This document shows, piece after piece, positions 1 through 4,820 of a stretch of 5,581 nt of DNA; the first letter of the stretch is position 1; each line of letters opens with the position of its first letter. Origin of the DNA: Desulfovibrio sp. (GTDB lineage: Bacteria; Desulfobacterota; Desulfovibrionia; Desulfovibrionales; Desulfovibrionaceae). Where the stretch lies: the NCBI GenBank assembly GCA_031255035.1, contig JAIRTI010000065.1:1-5581 (forward strand). The letters run 5' to 3'. A model generated the notes under the pieces. That model was not told where the DNA came from, made no database searches, and saw nothing but the letters and a program-made list of their open reading frames with translations. Position numbers and translations under genes: made by a program.

Positions 1-2
1 CC

Positions 3-683
3 TTTCCGGCTGAGAGCGAACAGCGTTACGTCCCGCCGGAAGAAGACATGATCCAGGTTCTGCAACAGGCCGAGGGGCAAGACCTCGTTATGCTGATGGT
101 GTTTTATTACACTGGCGCACGGTCTGGCGAAGTGTTCCGGCTCCAGTGGAGTGACGTAGACTTCCCCGGCAACAAGATATGTCTGAGAGACAAAAAAACA
201 GGCGGCAAGGGCTGGCGCACGAGGTGGCTTCCGATGCATACCGAGCTTGCAAAGGCTTTGGAATGGTGGAAAAAGGCCCGGCCATGCCTTGTGGATCATG
301 TATTTTTTCAGGTACAATGCCATGAGAAATTGGGCGACCCGTTCACGCACAGAAGCCACTACATGCCCGCCGTGTGCAAACGCCTTGGCATCAAGAGGTT
401 TACCTTTCACGGCATCCGGCATAAATCGGCGGAAGTTACCTTTCTGGCGAACGGCTTAAATGACGCTCAGATTCTTTTGGGGCATTCCAGACCCACAACC
501 ACGGATATTTACGTCCGTAGCGCCGGTCTGTATGCCAGTCGAGATGGGATAGCGGCGGCGCTGGCTAACAGCGCCATTGGGCAGGCTGCTAACAGCCTGT
601 TCGCAGAAATGGAAATCCCCCACGAGTCACAACCTCATGAGGGATTTTGTAACACGGAGCATGTAACACAGATGCTCCAATAA
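3..683 (+). CDS. Tyrosine recombinase / phage-type integrase, C-terminal catalytic part (5' end outside window)
   Basis: Site-specific DNA recombinase that probably integrates and excises the element to the left of the window. The frame is open from the window edge, so the gene starts upstream; the ATG at 48 is internal, preceded by in-frame residues FPAESEQRYVPPEED, typical of the linker before the catalytic domain. Numbering from that Met, all catalytic residues are present: R25 (GARSGE), a hairpin Lys near K50 (DKKTGG), H121 and R124 (FHGIRH), H146 (LLGHS) and the nucleophile Y155 (TTDIYV). The N-terminal arm- and core-binding domains are not visible. About 50 residues follow Y155, a somewhat long tail. 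The gene converges on the tRNA-Glu gene 30 bp beyond its stop. Base composition is visibly less GC-rich than in the genes from 2746 onward, which fits acquired DNA. Family assignment is firm; the type of element is unknown. Confidence 0.93.
   Translation, partial: FPAESEQRYVPPEEDMIQVLQQAEGQDLVMLMVFYYTGARSGEVFRLQWSDVDFPGNKICLRDKKTGGKGWRTRWLPMHTELAKALEWWKKARPCLVDHVFFQVQCHEKLGDPFTHRSHYMPAVCKRLGIKRFTFHGIRHKSAEVTFLANGLNDAQILLGHSRPTTTDIYVRSAGLYASRDGIAAALANSAIGQAANSLFAEMEIPHESQPHEGFCNTEHVTQMLQ
648..678. repeat. Paired TGTAACAC direct repeats and a hairpin at the integrase 3' end
   Basis: TGTAACAC occurs at 648-655 and 662-669, a 14-bp period. Overlapping it is an inverted repeat, GGAGCAT (656-662) and ATGCTCC (672-678) with a 9-base loop. 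Both lie in the last codons of the integrase and within 70 bp of the tRNA 3' end. Short direct repeats beside an attachment site are often recombinase arm sites or excisionase sites, so that is one reading. The hairpin lacks a T-tract on either strand and is a poor terminator. The role is unproven. Confidence 0.4.
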
Positions 684-713
684 CAAAGGGCATGTGCAAC
701 CCGTTGAAATCAT

Positions 714-757
714 TGGCGTCCCCAAGGGGATTTGAACCCCTGTCGACGGCGTGAAAG
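714..757. other. Probable attachment (att) core: 3' half of tRNA-Glu
   Basis: Tyrosine recombinases often integrate into tRNA 3' halves, and the element carries a copy of that half so the tRNA stays intact. Here an integrase gene ends 30 bp from an intact tRNA 3' end. The shared core would lie between the CCA end and the anticodon loop. The second att copy would be far to the left and is not in the window, so the exact limits cannot be set. Confidence 0.45.
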
Positions 758-790
758 GCCGTTGTCCTGGGCCAGCTAGACGATGGGGAC
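714..790 (-). tRNA. tRNA-Glu (anticodon UUC)
   Basis: On the minus strand the sequence folds as a full cloverleaf. The 7-bp acceptor stem is GTCCCCA (790-784) with TGGGGAC (724-718), and the discriminator base is G. A D-arm contains GTCTAG. The anticodon stem ACGGC/GCCGT closes the loop CTTTCAC, giving anticodon TTC (plus-strand gaa at 753-755). The T-arm is AGGGG-TTCAAAT-CCCCT. The 3' CCA is encoded (714-716). The sequence closely resembles bacterial tRNA-Glu as I remember it. It stands alone, with its own promoter at 826-854, and its 3' end faces the integrase gene, marking it as the probable integration target. Confidence 0.97.
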
Positions 791-825
791 GCATTTCGCT
801 TCGCTTTTCGCGTTGGCGAAGAAGC

Positions 826-854
826 TATTTACGTGAGGCGGAGACGGGCGTCAA
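826..854 (-). promoter_or_regulatory. Sigma70-type promoter of tRNA-Glu
   Basis: On the minus strand, TTGACG (854-849) is followed by a 17-base spacer and TAAATA (831-826). The -35 matches the consensus at five of six bases; the -10 is weaker at three of six. Transcription would start near 819, giving a leader of about 28 nt before the tRNA 5' end at 790. Position, spacing and orientation all fit. Confidence 0.6.
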
Positions 855-1021
855 CAGTTTTTTTGGTGGCTCGATATACTTGTTCTTTTTTCGGTTTTCG
901 TGCGTTTCGCATCGTTCTTGCACTTCTTACCTGGTTTTCGCTATGCGGCCGAACAGCCCGTTTGCGTCAATTAGCCGCTGCTTGGTCGGCGGCAATTCTC
1001 ATTATGAGCTTTTTGCGGCCC
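855..1021. other. Intergenic stretch without a recognised gene
   Basis: Pyrimidine-rich on the plus strand with several T-runs. The weak open frames here lack ribosome sites and recognisable domains. The one notable point is the 12-mer gcaattctcatt at 992-1003, which also occurs at 4544-4555 across the inner end of repeat copy B. It may therefore be a leftover end of another repeat copy. Confidence 0.5.
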
Positions 1022-1259
1022 CCATTCGCCAACTGTGAAAGGCAATGCCTCCGGCGGCCGTGGCGCTGCCCCGGACCCCGCCGGGGGAAATGATTTCCCC
1101 CGGACCCCCTCAGTTTGGGTTCCGGCTGCGCGTATCAACAGGGCGCCACTATCAGCCACCCATTCGCCGGGTCCAGGTACGAAGCTGGGGCCGGCCAGGT
1201 CCTGGCGGGTGTGGGCAGAGCCCACATGCGATCAAATTGACTTCGACAAAATTAGAATT
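1022..1259 (+). repeat. Long interspersed repeat, copy A (238 bp, inverted relative to copy B)
   Basis: Matches the reverse complement of 4546-4783 at 230 of 238 positions with no gaps. The order is: outer end CCATTCGCC; the segment that would read KGNASGG; a hairpin around 1059-1075; a perfect palindrome at 1081-1103 (CCGGGGGAAAT, one base, ATTTCCCCCGG); a second CCATTCGCC at 1169-1177; a hairpin at 1210-1226 (TGTGGGC-AGA-GCCCACA); and the inner end near AGAATT. In the continuous open frame across it, five of the eight differences from copy B change the amino acid, so there is no sign of selection for a protein. It resembles a REP/BIME-like or MITE-like element; no transposase is nearby. Confidence 0.9.
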
Positions 1260-1275
1260 TACGATATCCTAAGTA

Positions 1276-1314
1276 AAAGAAACAACCCGGATGGCACATG
1301 GGATTTGTTTCTTT
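1276..1314 (-). terminator. Candidate terminator hairpin downstream of the ATPase gene
   Basis: Perfect 10-base arms, AAAGAAACAA (1276-1285) and TTGTTTCTTT (1305-1314), extended inward by CCC/GGG after a 2-base bulge and then by ATG/CAT. On the minus strand the 3' arm is T-rich and runs into TTTTAC, as in a Rho-independent terminator, about 55-95 nt beyond the ATPase stop. The outer stem is A/T-rich, so strength is uncertain, and it might work in both directions. Confidence 0.4.
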
Positions 1315-1368
1315 CCGGCGAAGAAATAGGACGCTGACATCCCTGCGCTTAAGGTTTTACACCGTTTT

Positions 1369-2592
1369 TTAAATCAAACTCGCGGGCACGCTCCAGGCCG
1401 TCTTATCCAACGGCAACACCTGCTTGGCCAGGCAGATGACGCCGCCCATGCCGACCGGCATTTTGAATTTTTCCAACACCGTAAAGTGGCGAATGTCGTG
1501 CTTGTCCGGCGAGGCGGTTTTTTTGAATTCCAGAGGAAAAACCGTGCCGTCCTGGATGATCAGCAGATCAATCTCTTTCTGATCCTTATCCCGATAATAA
1601 TAAAACGGCGGACGCAGGCCGTTGTGCAGCCAGTTCTTGAGCAGCTCGCCCATAATCCAGGTCTCCAGGATGGGGCCGGACATCGCGCCCGCTTCCAGGG
1701 TTTCCGGGCTTGACCATTCCGTCAGGTAAGCGGCGAGGCCCGTATCCAGAAAATACAGCTTCGGCGTTTTGACCATGCGCTTGGTCACGTTGGTGAAGTA
1801 CGGCGCCAGCAGATAGATGAGGCCGGAAGCCTCAAGGATGGAAAGCCATTTTTTCCCGGTCACCGGCGACACGTCCGCATCGCGGGCCAACTCGGAAATA
1901 TTCAGCAACTGGCCGGTACGGGCCGCGCTGGCTCGCAAAAACCGCAAGAAGGCCATTTCGTCGCCCACCTGCGCCAAATCGCGCACATCCCGCTGCAAAT
2001 ACGTCTGCACATAGGAACTGAGGAACAAGTCTCTGTCCAGGCTGGCGTCCAACGTCAGGGCCGGGAACGAGCCTTTCCAGATCAGCGTGTACAAATCCTT
2101 GAGAGAAAGCGTATCCCCTTGCCGGGCACGTTCCGTGAAAAACGGCGTTGTCGGCAGAAAAGGTTTTTGTGTCGCGCCGTTGCCCATGATTTCTTGCCGG
2201 GAAAGACCGAGCAGTTGCAGCACCGCCACCCGCCCAGCCAGCGACTCCGAAACATTCCGCATCAACTGGAATTGCCGCGAGCCCGTCAGCCAGAAGCTGC
2301 CCGGCTTACGGTCGGCGTCCACAGCCATTTTGATATAGGGCAGGAGCCGCAGCGCGTACTGAATTTCATCAATCAACACCGGCGCGGGAAAACGCTGCAT
2401 GAACAGGGCCGGATCTGCGCGGGCCAAGCTCAGCGCCAGCGGATCATCCAGGGAAACATAGGCGCGTTCGCGGCCGCCCAGATGGCGAAGCAGCGTTGTT
2501 TTGCCCACTTGGCGCGCACCGGTCAGAAGCAGAACCGGAAATTGCGCCGCCGCCTTGCTGATATAGCCTTCAAGTGTTCGCGTTGAGTACAT
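1369..2592 (-). CDS. AAA+ ATPase with C-terminal DUF4143 domain
   Basis: A predicted cytoplasmic ATPase of 407 residues, the usual length for this family. Order: Walker A GARQVGKTT (25-33); Walker B VLIDE (72-76); a sensor-like LTGSRQF (102-108) and SLAGRV (117-122); YLQRDVRDL (198-206); a winged-helix-like region at about 212-260; and a C-terminal part resembling a PD-(D/E)XK fold with E316, D342 and ExK at 355-357. The family is widespread in bacteria and archaea, often scattered in accessory DNA, and its biological role is not settled. The start is supported by GGAG (2601-2598) five bases before the ATG and by a promoter at 2631-2659. It sits alone between the dehydrogenase gene and repeat A, with 153 bp of AT-rich DNA upstream, so it is a separate unit and may be a passenger. 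There is no evidence for a specific substrate. Confidence 0.92.
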   Translation of the reverse strand: MYSTRTLEGYISKAAAQFPVLLLTGARQVGKTTLLRHLGGRERAYVSLDDPLALSLARADPALFMQRFPAPVLIDEIQYALRLLPYIKMAVDADRKPGSFWLTGSRQFQLMRNVSESLAGRVAVLQLLGLSRQEIMGNGATQKPFLPTTPFFTERARQGDTLSLKDLYTLIWKGSFPALTLDASLDRDLFLSSYVQTYLQRDVRDLAQVGDEMAFLRFLRASAARTGQLLNISELARDADVSPVTGKKWLSILEASGLIYLLAPYFTNVTKRMVKTPKLYFLDTGLAAYLTEWSSPETLEAGAMSGPILETWIMGELLKNWLHNGLRPPFYYYRDKDQKEIDLLIIQDGTVFPLEFKKTASPDKHDIRHFTVLEKFKMPVGMGGVICLAKQVLPLDKTAWSVPASLI

Positions 2593-2607
2593 ATCTGCTC
2601 CAATTTT

Positions 2608-2640
2608 CGTCCATTTTAAACTTAAAATATACTATGGACG
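2608..2640. promoter_or_regulatory. Nested dyads at the ATPase promoter (possible operator)
   Basis: Outer inverted repeat CGTCCAT (2608-2614) and ATGGACG (2634-2640). Inside it is a second dyad, ATTTTAA (2613-2619) and TTAAAAT (2622-2628), separated by 2 bp. The right outer arm covers the -10 box of the promoter, and the inner dyad covers the expected start site. This placement fits a repressor site. No adjacent regulator gene is visible, though the ATPase has its own winged-helix-like region. Confidence 0.45.
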
Positions 2641-2659
2641 TAATATGGAAAATTGTCAA
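2631..2659 (-). promoter_or_regulatory. Sigma70-type promoter of the ATPase gene
   Basis: On the minus strand a perfect TTGACA (2659-2654), a 17-base spacer and CATAGT (2636-2631, four of six matches to TATAAT). The start would fall near 2624, giving a 5' leader of about 30 nt with GGAG five bases before the ATG. The surrounding AT-rich DNA contrasts with the flanking genes. Confidence 0.65.
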
Positions 2660-2745
2660 CGATATCGGATCATTTTGAGGCAAAGTAATCCAACAGTTTG
2701 CATGGGCCACGCAACTTTTTTCCATCCCTGCGCATCCCTGGCGCC

Positions 2746-3792
2746 CTACTCAACAAAACAATTCCTGAGCGCCGGGTCGTTCTCGATCATGTCGGCGATT
2801 TCAGGCAGGCAGTCGCGGCTGGACAGGACGGTATAGAAGTTGTCCTTGATGCCGGGGGCGAGGCGCGCGGCTTCGAGCCATTCGCGCTTGGAAAAGGGGT
2901 CGTCGGCCACGGCCTGCCAGAAGCCGGTGCGTTGGAACAGGGTGTCGATGGTTTGCGGCTGCTTGTTCTGGAGGCGGCTGACGATGTACGAGGCCACGCC
3001 GACTTGAAGGCCGTGGAGTCTGGGCCGGGCGCTGATGGCGTCCAGGGCGTGGGAGATCAGGTGTTCGCCGCCGCTGGCCGGGCGGGAGGAGCCGCAGATT
3101 TCCATGGCAATGCCGTTGAGCATCAGCGCCGTGCCGAGCAGGGCGGCGCCGGCCGCGTCAAAGGCGGGGGCGGCAAGAAACTGGTAGACCGTTGCGTCGG
3201 AAAGCAGGGCGGCCAGGTCGTCGACGGGCTCGCCGTTGTGGTGGAAGGCCAGTTTCCAGTCGGTGACGGCCGTGAGTTTCGAAACCAGGTCACCCACGCC
3301 CGAGAGCCAGAGATTTTTCGGCGCGCCGAGGCATACGTCCACGTCGAGGATGACGCCTCGCGGCAACTGCGCCGGGAGTGAGCGGCGCTTCCCGTCCAGG
3401 GTAAGGCTGGACTGGGGGCTGCAAAAGCCGTCGTTGGACAGGGAGGTCGGCACGGCAAGGTAGGGACGCCTGGCGAGAAACGCGACGTATTTGGCCGTAT
3501 CAAGGGCTTTGCCCCCGCCGATGCCGACAATGGCCGAAGCGTTGCGAGGCATGGCCGCGAACAGTCGCACGGCGTTTTCAAAACTGTTGTCGTCCACCTG
3601 TAGCCATTCGGCCGTGATGCCTTGGGCCTCAAGCCCCGATCTGGCCTGTAAGGCCACCGGGACGGGCAGAGGGCTGGCCAGCACGAGAACCTGCTCCAGA
3701 TTCTCCCGCGCCAGATACAGGCCCAGACGCGGCAGAGCGCCGGGCTTGATGCGTACCAGGCTGGGCACGCGGATCTGGGTGACGTTGATCAT
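2746..3792 (-). CDS. sn-Glycerol-1-phosphate dehydrogenase-like enzyme (EgsA/AraM family)
   Basis: Family members reduce dihydroxyacetone phosphate to sn-glycerol-1-phosphate with NAD(P)H and a bound metal; this stereoisomer is the archaeal lipid backbone and is made by AraM in Bacillus. At 348 residues the protein has the family hallmarks: GIGGGKALDTAKY (90-102, nucleotide binding), VPTSLSNDGFCSPQSSL (114-130), GVGDLVSKLTAVTDWKLA (165-182) and GSSRPASGGEHLISHALD (234-251). Likely metal ligands are D168, H244 and H260, with H248 nearby. No signal peptide or membrane segment is seen, so it should be cytoplasmic. Its ATG overlaps the stop of the HAD phosphatase gene by 4 bp (ATGA), indicating translational coupling; a GGGGA lies upstream within that gene. 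Substrate could differ from glycerol phosphate, because related dehydroquinate-synthase-fold enzymes act on other polyols. Confidence 0.88.
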   Translation of the reverse strand: MINVTQIRVPSLVRIKPGALPRLGLYLARENLEQVLVLASPLPVPVALQARSGLEAQGITAEWLQVDDNSFENAVRLFAAMPRNASAIVGIGGGKALDTAKYVAFLARRPYLAVPTSLSNDGFCSPQSSLTLDGKRRSLPAQLPRGVILDVDVCLGAPKNLWLSGVGDLVSKLTAVTDWKLAFHHNGEPVDDLAALLSDATVYQFLAAPAFDAAGAALLGTALMLNGIAMEICGSSRPASGGEHLISHALDAISARPRLHGLQVGVASYIVSRLQNKQPQTIDTLFQRTGFWQAVADDPFSKREWLEAARLAPGIKDNFYTVLSSRDCLPEIADMIENDPALRNCFVE

Positions 3793-4445
3793 GGCACCGT
3801 CCCCAGCAGATGCCGGACGGCTTCGGACCAGACGTCAAAGGGAATGAAGGCTTCGCCCCGGCCGGCGAGGTCCACGGCCAGGTCGCCTCTGGCGAAACGG
3901 CGCTCGGGCTGGACGAGCAAGGCCGCGGGCGCGTCGGTGTAGCCGTCGCCAGCATAGGCGACGACCGCGCCTTTATCGAGGTAAAAGCGGACGATGCCGG
4001 CTTTGTCAACGCCCAGTTCCGGGCTGTGGAAAGGCGAATTCACGGGTTCTTCCAGCAGCAGGGGCCCGCCTTCGGGGTAGCTGCCGGGGTTGGCGTGGAT
4101 CTCAAGGGCGACTCCGGCTTCGTCCAGCACGCGGCGGACGTACCACTCGCACCCGGCCGAGGCCACGACAATATGCCAGCCGGCTTCTTTCAGGGCGTCA
4201 ACGCTTTGTTTCAGGGCCGGGTCCGGCCGGGTGTCGCGCAGAATATCCAGAATAATGGATTCGGGGCCGCGGATGCGGCTGAAAATGCGGCGCATGGCCT
4301 CAAAATGGGTGATGCGCCCGGCGCGGTAGTCATCCCAGGGTTGAAGGTCCGAAGGCTGGAGAAGACGTTCAACGGCCAGTTGGTAGAAGTCGCATCTGGT
4401 TATGGTTCCGTCAAAGTCGGTAACCAGGACATGGGTATGGGGCAT
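3789..4445 (-). CDS. HAD-superfamily phosphatase, MtnX / phosphoserine phosphatase-like (subfamily IB type)
   Basis: A 218-residue cytoplasmic phosphatase with complete catalytic motifs: motif I DFDGTIT (D10 nucleophile, D12 acid/base), motif II S96 (VVASAG), motif III K148 (VDKAGIVR) and motif IV GDGYTD (166-171, with D167 and D171 for magnesium). A helical cap lies between motifs I and II (about 20-85). The layout resembles MtnX of methionine salvage and phosphoserine phosphatase, but no mtn or ser gene is nearby and the partner is a glycerol-1-phosphate dehydrogenase homologue. A role in making or recycling a small phosphorylated polyol is thus more likely than methionine salvage (inference). 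The start is well supported: AAGGAG (4456-4451) sits five bases before the ATG. It is the first gene of a two-gene operon behind the candidate promoter at 4480-4508. Confidence 0.87.
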   Translation of the reverse strand: MPHTHVLVTDFDGTITRCDFYQLAVERLLQPSDLQPWDDYRAGRITHFEAMRRIFSRIRGPESIILDILRDTRPDPALKQSVDALKEAGWHIVVASAGCEWYVRRVLDEAGVALEIHANPGSYPEGGPLLLEEPVNSPFHSPELGVDKAGIVRFYLDKGAVVAYAGDGYTDAPAALLVQPERRFARGDLAVDLAGRGEAFIPFDVWSEAVRHLLGTVP

Positions 4446-4479
4446 GGACGCTCCTTATGCGCAGCTTGGGATTATTCAC

Positions 4480-4508
4480 AGCATCGCGCCCGGACGAGAC
4501 AGAGTCAA
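4480..4508 (-). promoter_or_regulatory. Candidate promoter of the phosphatase-dehydrogenase operon
   Basis: On the minus strand TTGACT (4508-4503), a 17-base spacer and GATGCT (4485-4480). The -35 matches at five of six positions but the -10 only at three, as expected for an activator-dependent promoter. An AATAAT (4476-4471) lies slightly downstream and could serve as the -10 of a different promoter, but it has no good -35. The leader to the ATG at 4445 would be about 30 nt. Confidence 0.4.
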
Positions 4509-4536
4509 GCGTTTTTCATCGACAGCGTTTTTCATC
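4508..4536 (-). repeat. Two 13-bp direct repeats upstream of the operon promoter
   Basis: GATGAAAAACGCT (minus strand) occurs exactly twice, at 4536-4524 and 4520-4508, separated by GTC, for a 16-bp period. The second copy abuts the candidate -35 box. Tandem sites at this spot commonly bind an activator or response regulator. No matching regulator gene is in the window. A simple local duplication is the alternative. Confidence 0.6.
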
Positions 4537-4545
4537 CCCTGCAGC

Positions 4546-4783
4546 AATTCTCATTTTGTCGAAGCCAATTTGATCGCATGTGGGCTCTGCCCACACCCGC
4601 CAGGACCTTGCCGGCCCCAGCTTCGTACCTGGACCCGGCGAATGGGTGGCTGATAGTGTTGCCCTTTTGATACGCGCAGTCGGAACCCAAACTGAGGGGG
4701 TCCGGGGGAAATCATTTCCCCCGGCGGGGTCCGGGGCAGCGCCCCGGCCGCCGGAGGCATTGCCTTTCACAGTTGGCGAATGG
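4546..4783 (-). repeat. Long interspersed repeat, copy B (238 bp, inverted relative to copy A)
   Basis: Same element as at 1022-1259 in the opposite orientation, with the KGNASGG-coding ends pointing outward and the AGAATT ends inward. It carries the palindrome at 4702-4724, an intact GC hairpin CCGGGGC-GCT-GCCCCGG (disrupted by one base in copy A) and the TGTGGGC/GCCCACA stem. It fills most of the 375-bp gap between the PIG-L and phosphatase genes, so it may have separated a former operon. Immediately to the right, 4785-4798 repeats 14 bp found inside the element at 4628-4641 (CCTGGACCCGGCGA), a sign of module shuffling or of a partial extra copy. Confidence 0.9.
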
Positions 4784-4820
4784 CCCTGGACCCGGCGATT
4801 GGTCTGCTGAAGTTTACGGG

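Noticed and set aside
582..599. 7-bp hairpin CAGGCTG/CAGCCTG near the integrase 3' end
   Set aside because: It lies fully within the coding sequence, in an Ala-rich stretch where GC-rich repeats of codons make such stems common, and no T-tract follows.
833..1093. GTG-started 86-codon frame with hydrophobic stretches, a possible small membrane protein
   Set aside because: It starts inside the tRNA promoter region, has no ribosome site, ends inside repeat A and matches no family I know. The hydrophobicity follows from T-rich DNA.
1035..1337. Open frame of about 100 codons through repeat A, and the similar frame through repeat B (4516-4863), as a conserved small protein family
   Set aside because: Of the eight differences between the copies, five change the amino acid and three are silent, which is no sign of protein constraint. 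The frame is made of palindromic repeat DNA, has no convincing ribosome site, and differs outside the repeat.
2698..2721. Hairpin TTGCATG-GGC-CACGCAA followed by CTTTTTT, resembling a terminator
   Set aside because: The T-tract is on the plus strand, where no gene runs toward it. The stem has an A-C mismatch on that strand, and on the minus strand the hairpin lacks a T-tract. At best it is a weak 3' structure after the dehydrogenase gene.
1338..2733. 11-bp direct repeat catccctgcgc at 1338-1348 and 2723-2733, flanking the ATPase gene like a target-site duplication
   Set aside because: In a 5.6-kb window a few 11-base matches are expected by chance (about 15 million position pairs against about 4.2 million possible 11-mers). 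The copies are not exactly at gene or repeat edges and there is no transposase or inverted end.
2698..4670. Long plus-strand open frames (2698-3381 and 3810-4670) opposite the dehydrogenase and phosphatase genes
   Set aside because: They are antisense shadows in GC-rich coding DNA. The minus-strand frames carry complete family motifs and good starts; the plus frames have low-complexity composition and no domains.
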